Source of the DNA: an uncultured Treponema sp.
Lineage (GTDB): Bacteria; Spirochaetota; Spirochaetia; Treponematales; Treponemataceae
Length of the DNA stretch: 64,000 nt
NCBI GenBank assembly: GCA_947166355.1
Contig: CAMVDX010000005.1
Location: 62,001 to 126,000, forward strand
Direction: 5' to 3'
Positions within the stretch are counted from its first letter, which is position 1; each line of letters opens with the position of its first letter. The notes below the pieces were generated by a model that saw nothing but the letters and a program-made list of their open reading frames with translations, did not search any database and was not told the DNA's origin. A program made the position numbers and the translations under genes. Shown here in pieces: positions 1 to 8,059 of this stretch.

Positions 1-1
1 T

Positions 2-1141
2 GCTTACGTAGAGGTTGCGTCTCCAATAGATGATACTCCAGGGGCAAAGGCAGGTATTCAGGCCGGAGATTTAATTTCTGCAATTGACGGAATGCCTACT
101 CCAAGCATGACGATGAATGAGGTTTTACAGCATCTTCGCGGAGAGATTGGAACTCCGGTTACAGTAACAATTCTTCGTGGAGCAAGCATGAAGTTTGATG
201 TTACTCTGATTCGTGCACTTATTGAGGTTCCTACAGTAAAATACGGAATGATTGAAGGAACAAAAATCGGTTATGCCCGTCTGATTCAGTTTACTCCGGA
301 TACTGCACTCCGCCTTCAGGATGCCCTGGACAGCTTTCAGAAAAACGGATATACAGGTTTGATTATTGATTTACGTGATAATCCTGGCGGACTGATTACA
401 AGTGCAGTTGATGTAGCAGATAAATTCATAGATGAAGGACCGATTGTTTCTACAAAGAGCCGCCTTCTTTTTGAAAACAGCCAGTTTACTGCGAACAAAG
501 ATAAAACAACAGTAAAGCGCAACATTCCGGTTGTTGTTCTTATAAATAAAGGTGCGGCAAGTGCTTCAGAAATTGTTTCAGGTGCGCTTAAAGATTATCA
601 TCTTGCATATCTTGTAGGTGAACGAACTTACGGAAAAGGTTCTGTGCAGCAGGTTATTCCGCTGAGTAATACAGATGGAATCAAAATCACAATGGCTCGT
701 TATTATACTCCAAGTGATATGAATATTGATAAGATTGGAATTCCGCCTGATTTAGAGATAAAAAATCTGGATAGCCTTTCTGAAGAAGAAGAAAAGCTTT
801 ATGTTGAAATGGTAAATTCTGACATAATAACTAAAACCGTTGAACAGAAGCCTGGCATGACAGAAGCAGATATAGCAGAGGCTGCAAAAGCAATTGCTGC
901 TGAATACCCGCTTGATGAAAGACTTATCAGAAGGCTTTTGCGCATTCAAGTTCAAAAAACTCAGACTGCCCCTCTTTATGATTTAGATTATGATTTGCAG
1001 TTAAACGAAGCCATTAAAGTTGTTCAGAATAAAGATTTCAGCACAATGGTAAAAAATGCAAAGACAATCCGAGAATTACAGGAAGAAGTTGAGGCTGCTC
1101 AGGCAGTCGAAGGCAGTGAGCTTACTGCAAGCCTGAAATAG
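2..1141 (+). CDS. ctpA: C-terminal processing protease (S41 family), 5' end missing
   Basis: The window opens inside this gene. The frame is open from base 2 and no start is visible, so about 379 C-terminal residues are present. The first ~50 residues are a PDZ domain (a VASPIDDTPGAKAGI-type carboxylate-binding segment, then AGDLISAIDG). The S41 serine-protease core follows. The catalytic serine is the first Ser of SASE (codon 560-562). The general-base lysine is in TYGKGSVQQ (codon 635-637), 25 residues later as in E. coli Tsp, and the Gln four residues after it is also conserved. The family trims C-termini of periplasmic or cell-envelope proteins; the export signal would lie upstream of the window. 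The acidic C-terminal tail is typical of CtpA proteins. rsmE starts 20 bp downstream and may be cotranscribed. Confidence 0.93.
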   Translation, partial: AYVEVASPIDDTPGAKAGIQAGDLISAIDGMPTPSMTMNEVLQHLRGEIGTPVTVTILRGASMKFDVTLIRALIEVPTVKYGMIEGTKIGYARLIQFTPDTALRLQDALDSFQKNGYTGLIIDLRDNPGGLITSAVDVADKFIDEGPIVSTKSRLLFENSQFTANKDKTTVKRNIPVVVLINKGAASASEIVSGALKDYHLAYLVGERTYGKGSVQQVIPLSNTDGIKITMARYYTPSDMNIDKIGIPPDLEIKNLDSLSEEEEKLYVEMVNSDIITKTVEQKPGMTEADIAEAAKAIAAEYPLDERLIRRLLRIQVQKTQTAPLYDLDYDLQLNEAIKVVQNKDFSTMVKNAKTIRELQEEVEAAQAVEGSELTASLK

Positions 1142-1161
1142 CCGGGGGCCGGGCTAAAATA

Positions 1162-2007
1162 ATGCGGCAATTTATTGTTGAAAAAAATCAGATTAAAAAT
1201 GGACTCATAATACTGGAGGGCAAGGATTATAAATATTTTCGGCAGGTGCTTAGGGTACGCTCTGGAGATATGGTAAGTGTAAGACTTCCTGATGGTGAGT
1301 TAAAAAATGCAACTGTAGCGTTAGTAGATGAGGCGGCGCGGCGTGTTACTTTGCAGACTTGTGCAGATACCGGCTTAAAGTCCGAAAAAACAATTACCCG
1401 CGGAGTTCAGGCAAATGAAATTGCCGGTGGTGCTGATGGAGCAACAGGGATTAATGGATTACAGACAGTTGAATACTGGCTTTTTCAGTTTATTCCAAAG
1501 CTGCAGAAGTTTGAGTTGATTGTACGTCAAGCTACTGAGTGTGGAGTTTCAGTTATTGTGCCGGTGGTCGGGGAATTTTCAGAAAAAGGCAGTGTGCAGG
1601 GGTTGTCTGGAGCAAAACGCGAGCGTCTTGACCGCATAATTAAAGAGGCACGGCAGCAAAGTGGTTCACCTGTAGATACACGTATAAACGAGCCTGTTAC
1701 TCTGGAAAAAGCAGTAGAGTTGTGGCAGGAAAATTGCAGTGGTGAAAATAAAGTTTCTTTTGTACTTTCAGAGCGAGATGATTGTTCCGGCAATCTGAGA
1801 AGTGAAGTGCAAAAGGCTGGCGGACTTGAAAAAATAAAAAAAGCGGCAATTGCAGTTGGCAGTGAAGGTGGAATCAGTCCAAATGAAGTAAAATTTCTTG
1901 AAGAAAAAGGACTATTTGTACCAATCCATTTTGCCGTAAATATATTAAGGTGTGAAACGGCTGCGCTTTATGGAATTGCGGCCGTTCAATCAGAAATTAT
2001 GCAATAG
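1162..2007 (+). CDS. rsmE: 16S rRNA m3U1498 methyltransferase RsmE
   Basis: RsmE methylates N3 of U1498 in 16S rRNA using S-adenosylmethionine. The 281-residue protein has an N-terminal PUA-like RNA-binding part (1-75) and a C-terminal SPOUT (knotted) methyltransferase part. The family marks are RQATECGV near residue 123, GSEGG near 233 (usually GPEGG) and ILRCETAAL near 260. It is about 35 residues longer than common RsmE proteins. The extra length sits between the two domains (about residues 75-110, glycine/alanine-rich) and looks like a linker expansion. The ATG is the first start after the preceding gene. No clear Shine-Dalgarno sequence is visible, so translation may be coupled to ctpA. 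Confidence 0.9.
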   Translation: MRQFIVEKNQIKNGLIILEGKDYKYFRQVLRVRSGDMVSVRLPDGELKNATVALVDEAARRVTLQTCADTGLKSEKTITRGVQANEIAGGADGATGINGLQTVEYWLFQFIPKLQKFELIVRQATECGVSVIVPVVGEFSEKGSVQGLSGAKRERLDRIIKEARQQSGSPVDTRINEPVTLEKAVELWQENCSGENKVSFVLSERDDCSGNLRSEVQKAGGLEKIKKAAIAVGSEGGISPNEVKFLEEKGLFVPIHFAVNILRCETAALYGIAAVQSEIMQ

Positions 2008-2010
2008 ATT

Positions 2011-2116
2011 GGGGCCGACCCAAAAGAATTGTCATGCTGAACATTCGCAGCAGGTGTGTGCGAAGGTGGCGTAGCGTTCGGAATGGCACTAAGTTGTAAA
2101 CTTATTGGTCATCCCC
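2011..2116. repeat. Dispersed ~115-bp palindromic element, degenerate copy
   Basis: Starts 4 bp after the rsmE stop. Its ends (GGGG..GTCATGCTGAAC at the left, GTAAACTTATTGGTCATCCCC at the right) match the copies at 20256-20374 (opposite orientation) and 27551-27671 (same orientation). The centre has diverged. Like the other two copies it sits directly behind a stop codon. Confidence 0.7.
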
Positions 2117-2140
2117 ATAACTTGCAGGTGGAGTATATAA

Positions 2141-2878
2141 ATGTCAATCAAACGGATTTCATTAATAGGCGTGCCGGTAGATATTATTCATCCGGAAAAT
2201 ATGGAAACAGAAATTCTGGAACTGCTTGCAAAACCCGGTACAAAACAGATAGTTTTTCTTTCAATCTGGAATCTCTTAAAAGCAAGACATAAGAATGTTT
2301 ATTCAGAATGCTTAAAAAATGCAGATCTCATAATTCCTGTTTCAAAAAGCATTCTGAGGGGTGCGAAATTTCTAAAAAAAGAAATACCAGTACGTTATAA
2401 TCCATTTAACGCGGTTATCCAGATTCTTTCTGTACTGGATTCACATTATAAAACTCTTTATCTTTTTGGTTCATCTAAAAAAACTCTGAATAAAACAGAA
2501 AAAAATATCAAAGATACCTTCCGAAATCTGCGGGTAATCGGACGTTATGGCGGATATTATCCAAAATCAATTGAAGATGATATTGTTGAGGCAATATTTA
2601 AGGCACAGCCTTCACTTGTTCTTATGAGTGATGGAATTAAAGAAAAAAACTGCTGGCCTTATAAACGCCGGAATCGTTTTTCATCAAGTATTTTTCTTTA
2701 TTACAAGGATGCCTTTGGAATTTTTTCGGAGCGTGTAAAGCGTGTAAAAGAATCAACCTTTAATAAGGGGCATGAAATTTTTGTAGAAGTGCTTCATAAC
2801 CCTTTTAAAATATTTTTGATTTTGCCATATTTATGGTATATAATTGTTTTAATATGGTACAGACTTTTTAAAAAATAG
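2141..2878 (+). CDS. Divergent WecG/TagA/CpsF-family glycosyltransferase (GT26)
   Basis: 245 residues with the overall pattern of GT26 enzymes, which transfer N-acetylmannosamine-type sugars to undecaprenyl-linked acceptors: an N-terminal VPVD-like strand, the NADLIIP segment near residue 60, YLFGSS near 107 and GRYGGYYP near 132. A hydrophobic C-terminal tail (about 222-241) could bind the membrane. The usual DG(I/T)G catalytic stretch after NADLIIP reads VSKS, so the expected aspartate is absent. The later GxPKQE motif is also unrecognisable (MSDGIKEKN instead). It may therefore be inactive or act on something else. The ATG is supported by AGGTGGAG seven bases upstream. No other envelope-polysaccharide gene adjoins it. 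Confidence 0.65.
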   Translation: MSIKRISLIGVPVDIIHPENMETEILELLAKPGTKQIVFLSIWNLLKARHKNVYSECLKNADLIIPVSKSILRGAKFLKKEIPVRYNPFNAVIQILSVLDSHYKTLYLFGSSKKTLNKTEKNIKDTFRNLRVIGRYGGYYPKSIEDDIVEAIFKAQPSLVLMSDGIKEKNCWPYKRRNRFSSSIFLYYKDAFGIFSERVKRVKESTFNKGHEIFVEVLHNPFKIFLILPYLWYIIVLIWYRLFKK

Positions 2879-2902
2879 AGGTCTGAGCATATTGAGGGAG
2901 AT

Positions 2903-4066
2903 TTGTCAGGTTTTTATAGTTTGGGTGGAATATCCTTAATTTCGCTGCGTGCTGATATTATTCGTTTTGTAAAAACAGCATGCAGTGATATGATTCCTTT
3001 AAATGTAAGCTCATCTTTTTCTGAAGCCTCTGTATCTTTATGCTCTCTATTAATTATTGATGCATCTATATTTCAAAACGGCAATTCTGTATTTGCCGAG
3101 CAGGCAGAAGCTAGAAGTAATTTTTCAATTTGTATAATTCCAGCCGGAATAAACAGTAATATTTTAGGATATGTTGAAAGAAAATTTCCTTATATAATTT
3201 CCTATCCGATTAAGACAGAATACTTTCGTGATTTCTGTATAAGAATAATGAATCAGATATATCTGGAAGATGGTAGTTGTAATTCGTTTATTAAACAGGG
3301 AGAAATAATTCCAGAATCAATTTCCGGTTACTTTTGCGGTGAATCTGAGTTAATAAAATGTGTTCGTAAGCAGATTTTGAATGCGGCCTGTTCTTGTGAA
3401 CCGGTTCTTCTTCTTGGTGAAACGGGAACCGGAAAAACTACTGCTGCAAAAATGATTCATATAATGTCTGAACGCAATGAAAAAGAAATGATTTCGGTTA
3501 GTCTTTCTACCGTAGTTGAATCACTTGCAGAAAGCGCCTTTTTTGGTCATACAAAGGGCTCTTTTACAAGTGCAGATTCTGAAGGTAAAGGATATTTTGA
3601 AGTTGCAGATGGAAGTACTTTGTTTCTGGATGAGCTTGGAACAGCTTCACTTTCTATTCAGGCAATGCTTCTTACTGTTCTTGAGACAGGAAATTACAAG
3701 AAAGTAGGAAAGGATGAGGAATGTCATTCAGATGTAAGGCTAATCTTTGCAACCAATGCAGACATTCCAAGAATGCTCCGGGAAGGAGCGCTGCGTTATG
3801 ATTTATATTTCAGGATTTATGATAATGTTATTAATTTGCCGCCGCTTCGTAAGCGCAAGGAAGATATCAGGGGGCTGGTACTGAAATATCTTGAGCATGA
3901 GAGTGTGTTAATCAGCGAGGATGCTATGGAGCGGCTTGAAAATTACAACTGGCCTGGAAATATCCGCGAGCTGCATAAATGTTTGAGACGTGCATTGCGT
4001 AATGCAGATAATAATGTAATTACGGCAGATTCAATCGATTTTGGAGTTGTCAGCTTTCTTCAATAA
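2903..4066 (+). CDS. NtrC-like AAA+ ATPase with pseudo-receiver N-terminus, no DNA-binding domain
   Basis: 387 residues. About 1-125 resemble a degenerate receiver domain (LLIIDAS and SYPIKTEYF in receiver-like positions). About 145-380 is a sigma-54-activator AAA+ module with Walker A GETGTGKT (~172), Walker B TLFLDELG (~240), an arginine-rich sensor region LPPLRKRKEDI and NWPGNIREL. The sigma-54-contacting GAFTGA loop reads GSFTSA, and the protein stops without the usual Fis-type helix-turn-helix. Direct sigma-54 activation from an enhancer is therefore doubtful; it may work through a partner. The start is taken as TTG at 2903 behind GAGGGAG. The spacing is tight, and the first in-frame ATG is much later (~2990). 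It ends convergently with recQ, overlapping by 17 bp. Confidence 0.75.
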   Translation: MSGFYSLGGISLISLRADIIRFVKTACSDMIPLNVSSSFSEASVSLCSLLIIDASIFQNGNSVFAEQAEARSNFSICIIPAGINSNILGYVERKFPYIISYPIKTEYFRDFCIRIMNQIYLEDGSCNSFIKQGEIIPESISGYFCGESELIKCVRKQILNAACSCEPVLLLGETGTGKTTAAKMIHIMSERNEKEMISVSLSTVVESLAESAFFGHTKGSFTSADSEGKGYFEVADGSTLFLDELGTASLSIQAMLLTVLETGNYKKVGKDEECHSDVRLIFATNADIPRMLREGALRYDLYFRIYDNVINLPPLRKRKEDIRGLVLKYLEHESVLISEDAMERLENYNWPGNIRELHKCLRRALRNADNNVITADSIDFGVVSFLQ

Positions 4067-5927
4067 TCTGAAGTATAGCACGGCCGAATTCTTCTGCTTT
4101 TGCACGGCCAATTCCATAAACATTCAGAAGGTCTCCGCGTGTTTTCGGTTTTTTTGCAGCGAGATCTAGCAGTGTTTTATCACCAAAAATCATGTAAGGA
4201 GCTATGTTCAGGTCGTCGGCCTTGCGTTTTCGCCAGGCTTTAAGATTTTTTATAATTGCATCGGCCACTGCATCATCTACAGCCGGTTTTTCTGCGGAAA
4301 TCTTTTCACCGCGGAGATTTGTGAGGCCGCTGTTTTTTGGGGTACTGCCCGAGGTCTTAGCACGAGTTTTGTATTCGTCAGGACGGAGCGGCAGCTTGAG
4401 TTCCGTACGTTCAGCAAGGAATCTTTTTCCTTTTGGAGTTATTTCCAGAACATTATAATCGCCGGTTTTCATGATTAAGCCTTCATCTACCAGAAGATCG
4501 CAAAGTTCCATCCATTCGCTTTTGTTGTATTCTTTTCCAATTCCCCAGGTAGAGATTTCTGTGTGACCATTATCAACGATGCGGCTATTGTTTGAACCAA
4601 GTAAAACATCTGTAACATAGCCTGCACCGAATCTTTGATTTGTGCGGATTATACAGCTAAGGAGTTTGAGGGCAGGAATAGTGACATCCTGTAAAGGAAC
4701 ATCGCCAGAAGAACAGATGTCGCAGCAGCAATTCTGGAGAGATTTTTCATCATATGCTTCTCCAAAATATGCAAGCAGAGTTTTTCTACGGCATACACGC
4801 GAGGTTGCATATTTAATCATTCCCTGTAAGAGAAGTTCGTCTTTTTCGGGAGAAGAAGATTCCTGAAAGAACCAGCGGATTTTGTGAATATCTCCGGGCG
4901 AGTAAAGCAGAAGTGCGCTGGAAGGAAGTCCGTCTCGTCCGGCACGGCCAATTTCCTGATAGTATTCTTCAATTGACTTTGGTAAATCATAATTGATGAC
5001 GTATCGAACATTAGGTTTGTTGATTCCCATACCAAAGGCAATTGTCGCTACGATAATCTGAACTTCGTCCTTTATGAACAAATCCTGATTTTTAGCTCGA
5101 ATTTCATCTGATAGTCCTGCATGGTAGGGCAGAATGGAATAGCCTTTTTTATCGAGAGTCTGAGCAATTTCTTCTACCTGCTTTCGGGAATTGCAGTAAA
5201 TTATTCCGCTTTCGCCGGCATGCTTTTTAATGCAGTTAACGACAGTTTCCATAGCCTTGCGTTTTGGTTGAACTTCAAGATAGATATTTTCACGATTAAA
5301 GCTTGAGATAAAAACTGCCGGTTTTTTCATGCCGAGATTCTGGCAGATATCCTGACGAACGTGTTCTGTTGCTGTGGCTGTAAGTGCGAGCATTACGGCT
5401 TTTGGAAAAAGATTTCTTATAGCTTTGATTTCTAGATAATCCGGGCGAAAGTCGTGCCCCCATTGTGAAACGCAGTGCGCTTCATCGATTGTAATACAGG
5501 CGATTTTGAGCTCAGGACTTGAAAGCAGTTCACGGATTCTGTTTGTAGCAAGGCCTTCGGGTGAAACATATACAATTTTAATTTCGCCGCTTTTAATGTT
5601 ATTTACAGCATCGCAGTATTCTTCCCAGCTTTGGGTACTGTTCAAAAATGCGGATTGAATTCCGGCAGTTTTGAGTGAAGCGACCTGATCCTGCATAAGC
5701 GAAATAAGCGGAGAAACGACAACGGTAATTCCGGGCATAATGAGAGCAGGTAACTGATAGCACAGAGATTTTCCGCCGCCTGTCGGCATTACGGCAAGAG
5801 TGTCGCGGCCTTTGAGTACATTTGTAATTATGTCTTTTTGGAGCGGGCGGAATTCATCGTAGCCGAATATGGTTTTTAAAACCAGAGATGGCGAGGCGCC
5901 TTCAAAAGCGGAAGAAATAATTTTCAC
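4050..5927 (-). CDS. recQ: ATP-dependent DNA helicase RecQ
   Basis: RecQ unwinds DNA 3' to 5' in recombinational repair. The protein has all family parts: helicase motif I MPTGGGKS, the DEAH-box IDEAHC, motif VI EIGRAGRDG, a zinc-binding subdomain with clustered cysteines (CRRKTLL...NCCCDIC), a winged-helix RQC region, and a C-terminal HRDC domain (YGIGRAKAEEFG). The frame is open up to 5966 with ATGs at 5966 and 5945, neither with a Shine-Dalgarno sequence. An extended -10 box (TGTTATAAT on the minus strand) lies inside that stretch, 6 nt before a GTG at 5927, so the GTG start is preferred. The start is the uncertain part, not the identity. Confidence 0.93.
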   Translation of the reverse strand: MKIISSAFEGASPSLVLKTIFGYDEFRPLQKDIITNVLKGRDTLAVMPTGGGKSLCYQLPALIMPGITVVVSPLISLMQDQVASLKTAGIQSAFLNSTQSWEEYCDAVNNIKSGEIKIVYVSPEGLATNRIRELLSSPELKIACITIDEAHCVSQWGHDFRPDYLEIKAIRNLFPKAVMLALTATATEHVRQDICQNLGMKKPAVFISSFNRENIYLEVQPKRKAMETVVNCIKKHAGESGIIYCNSRKQVEEIAQTLDKKGYSILPYHAGLSDEIRAKNQDLFIKDEVQIIVATIAFGMGINKPNVRYVINYDLPKSIEEYYQEIGRAGRDGLPSSALLLYSPGDIHKIRWFFQESSSPEKDELLLQGMIKYATSRVCRRKTLLAYFGEAYDEKSLQNCCCDICSSGDVPLQDVTIPALKLLSCIIRTNQRFGAGYVTDVLLGSNNSRIVDNGHTEISTWGIGKEYNKSEWMELCDLLVDEGLIMKTGDYNVLEITPKGKRFLAERTELKLPLRPDEYKTRAKTSGSTPKNSGLTNLRGEKISAEKPAVDDAVADAIIKNLKAWRKRKADDLNIAPYMIFGDKTLLDLAAKKPKTRGDLLNVYGIGRAKAEEFGRAILQIIEES

Positions 5928-5991
5928 ATAATTATTATAACACATTTGTACTTGAAAAATCCTCATTATTTTGATATATTTAGCAAATCTA

Positions 5992-6074
5992 GCCGGAGTG
6001 GTGGAATGGTAGACACGACAGACTCAAAATCTGTTGCGAGCAATCGTGTAAGAGTTCAAGTCTCTTCTCCGGTA
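5992..6074 (+). tRNA. tRNA-Leu (anticodon CAA)
   Basis: An 83-nt class II tRNA. The acceptor stem is GCCGGAG (5992-5998) with CTCCGGT (6067-6073, one G:U pair). The anticodon stem ACAGA/TCTGT encloses the loop CTCAAAA, giving anticodon CAA for codon UUG. A long variable arm follows (TGCGAGCAATCGTGTA region), then a TTCAAGTCTC T-arm. The discriminator base is A and CCA is not encoded. It is transcribed divergently from recQ and followed at once by a terminator hairpin. Confidence 0.96.
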
Positions 6075-6082
6075 AGATTTAA

Positions 6083-6109
6083 ATGCTCTGAGTACTCAGG
6101 GCATTTTTT
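6083..6109 (+). terminator. Rho-independent terminator after tRNA-Leu
   Basis: A ten-base stem ATGCTCTGAG / CTCAGGGCAT (one G:T pair) with a two-base loop is followed by a run of six T. It begins 8 bp after the tRNA, and the convergent comM gene ends just beyond it. Confidence 0.85.
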
Positions 6110-6117
6110 GTTTAACC

Positions 6118-7695
6118 TCAGAGTTCTGGCGGCAGCGTTGCGCAGAGCTTGTGGAATTCTACGGCTTCTGTTATATGTTCAGCAGTAATATCCCGAGCAC
6201 CTGCAAGATCTGCAATGGTGCGTGCTACCTTCAGACACGAAGAAATTGCCCTTGGTGAAAAACCGTGACGCAGGGTTGCCCTATCAAGAAGCTTTCTTCC
6301 TTCAGAATCCAGTGCGCAGTGGTCTAGAATCTCCTGCGGAGAAAGCCGGGCATTTTTTATTCCCTGGCGCTTTCTCTGAGCTTTGACGGCGCAGGCAATT
6401 CCCGTGCGGATTTCTTCTGTAGTAGTAAGTCCCGGTCTTTCTTCAATATCGGTTTCTCCTTCACATTTATTTTCAACGAAAACCCGCAGGTCTATGCGGT
6501 CGAGTAGCGGCGCGGAAAACTTTTTCCAGTACTGATCGATTGATTTTAAGCTGCACAGACAGATTTTTGTACGCGAACCGTAGTTGCCGCAGGGGCAGGG
6601 GTTTACGGCCATTAAAAGCTGAAAACGCGCGGGGTAAGTGGTGGTGCGGCCGGCGCGGCTGAGTGAAATGGTGCCGTTTTCTAACGGAACTCTGAGCATT
6701 TGCAGGACAGATGAGCGGAACTCGGCGGCTTCGTCTAAAAACAGGACGCCGTTGTGAGCAAGGGAGATTTCGCCGGGGCGGCAGGTTGGGCCGCCGCCGC
6801 AGATGCCTTCTATGGACGCGGTTTGGTGCGGAATTCTGAAAGGTGGAATGCGGATTAGAGGTTCGTTTGGTTTTATGAGGCCTGCAAGTGACCAGATACG
6901 GGTAACGGACTGCGCTTCATCAGTTGTAAGAACAGGATTTATGGCAGGAAACTTCTGGATAGCCATTGTTTTTCCGCAACCAGGAGCTCCTATCGCAATC
7001 AGATTATGTCCGCCTGCGGCGGCAATCTGCAGAGCTCTCACAAGCTGCCTCTGCCCTTTTAATTCTGCATATTCATAGCCAGGCGCAATTTCCGGAAAGT
7101 AAACTCCATCAGTTTCTGTACAGCCGGCTGGAACCGCCCCCTCGCCGGTTAAACCTAAAGAACTACCCGATTCATAAAAAGAAATGTCGTTCAGGGCGCG
7201 GAACGCATTCTCCAGAGAATTTGCGCCATAAACCTGAACCCCCGAGATCTCGCGGGCCTCATCCGCGTTCTGCACGGGTACAATACAGCGCATAATTCCG
7301 CTCGCCGCCGCCGTAGAAACCGCCGCGTGCACCCCTTTAACGGCCCGCACCTTTCCCGAAAGCTCCAGCTCGCCCATTACCAGAACGGGGTCGGTCAGAA
7401 AGTCTGACTGCCCGTCCGCCGCCGCTTTAGCTGCCAGAACTCCCAGCGCAACCGGCAAATCAAAGCCGGCTCCTTCCTTGCGTAAATCCGCAGGCGAGAG
7501 CGAAATCAGGACTCTCTCAGGAGGATATTCAAATCCCGAGTTCCTTATTGCTGCCTGCATGCGCTCCCGCGACTCCTTTACAGCTCCATCAGCCAGGCCT
7601 ACAATATCTGTAGCCGGAATGCCTCGCCGCAAATCAACTTCTACAGTAACCAGTGCTCCTTCGTATCCAAAGGGCGAAAATGAATAAATCTGCAT
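6118..7695 (-). CDS. comM: YifB/ComM family Mg-chelatase-like AAA+ ATPase
   Basis: ComM proteins are hexameric branch-migration helicases that help integrate incoming DNA during natural transformation; many non-competent bacteria also carry the gene. The 525-residue protein has the N-terminal Lon-protease-like fold (FSPFGYEGALVTVEVDLRRG...LSPADLRKEGAGFDLPVALG), the AAA+ core with Walker A GAPGCGKT and Walker B LFLDEAAEF, the cysteine cluster NPCPCGNYG...CLC, and the C-terminal Mg_chelatase_C domain ending RTIADLAG. The ATG at 7695 is chosen because GGAGG lies five bases upstream; an upstream in-frame ATG at 7722 has no such site. It is convergent with tRNA-Leu. Confidence 0.93.
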   Translation of the reverse strand: MQIYSFSPFGYEGALVTVEVDLRRGIPATDIVGLADGAVKESRERMQAAIRNSGFEYPPERVLISLSPADLRKEGAGFDLPVALGVLAAKAAADGQSDFLTDPVLVMGELELSGKVRAVKGVHAAVSTAAASGIMRCIVPVQNADEAREISGVQVYGANSLENAFRALNDISFYESGSSLGLTGEGAVPAGCTETDGVYFPEIAPGYEYAELKGQRQLVRALQIAAAGGHNLIAIGAPGCGKTMAIQKFPAINPVLTTDEAQSVTRIWSLAGLIKPNEPLIRIPPFRIPHQTASIEGICGGGPTCRPGEISLAHNGVLFLDEAAEFRSSVLQMLRVPLENGTISLSRAGRTTTYPARFQLLMAVNPCPCGNYGSRTKICLCSLKSIDQYWKKFSAPLLDRIDLRVFVENKCEGETDIEERPGLTTTEEIRTGIACAVKAQRKRQGIKNARLSPQEILDHCALDSEGRKLLDRATLRHGFSPRAISSCLKVARTIADLAGARDITAEHITEAVEFHKLCATLPPEL

Positions 7696-8059
7696 TTTTC
7701 CTCCAGGTCGTTTCTGTGTCATTACTCAGGCTGAGTCTGGAATGACAATATACGACCATGTACAGTTAATGGTTTTCTATTGTTAATAAATGCCGCACTT
7801 TATTTTTTTAGGAAAAGATTATTGGTGAAAAACCAAAAAAAATGAAAAAAATAAGCTTTTTTTATTTTCAGAGGTAAATTCGTGTAAAAAGCAAGAATTT
7901 TTCAAAAAATAGCCTCTTACTACTTGAATATGGGAAAAAAATTTGTATAATTTTGCGAAATTTTTTATCTATTTTCTAAAAAATGTGTTATAGTATATAT
8001 AGCGGTTTTGTCACCAAAAAATCTGGCAAAATCAGCCACCGCAAAAAGTAGGAGTTCTT
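7696..8059. other. AT-rich intergenic region with short palindromes and promoter-like boxes
   Basis: There is no plausible gene here. A small palindrome (7720-7747, centred on ACTCAGGCTGAGT with GTCATT/AATGAC ends) lies next to comM. An A/T-rich near-palindrome spans about 7851-7878 around AAGCTT. Two -10-like boxes on the plus strand, TATAAT (7945-7950) and TATAGT (7989-7994), precede the glycosidase gene at 8060. No convincing -35 partner was found. Confidence 0.5.

Noticed and set aside
2056..2292. 78-codon open frame overlapping the start of the glycosyltransferase gene
   Set aside because: It lies in another frame over a repeat and the first part of a better-supported gene.
5946..6188. 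Open frame across tRNA-Leu
   Set aside because: Its SGGMVDTTDSKS peptide is the translated tRNA gene.
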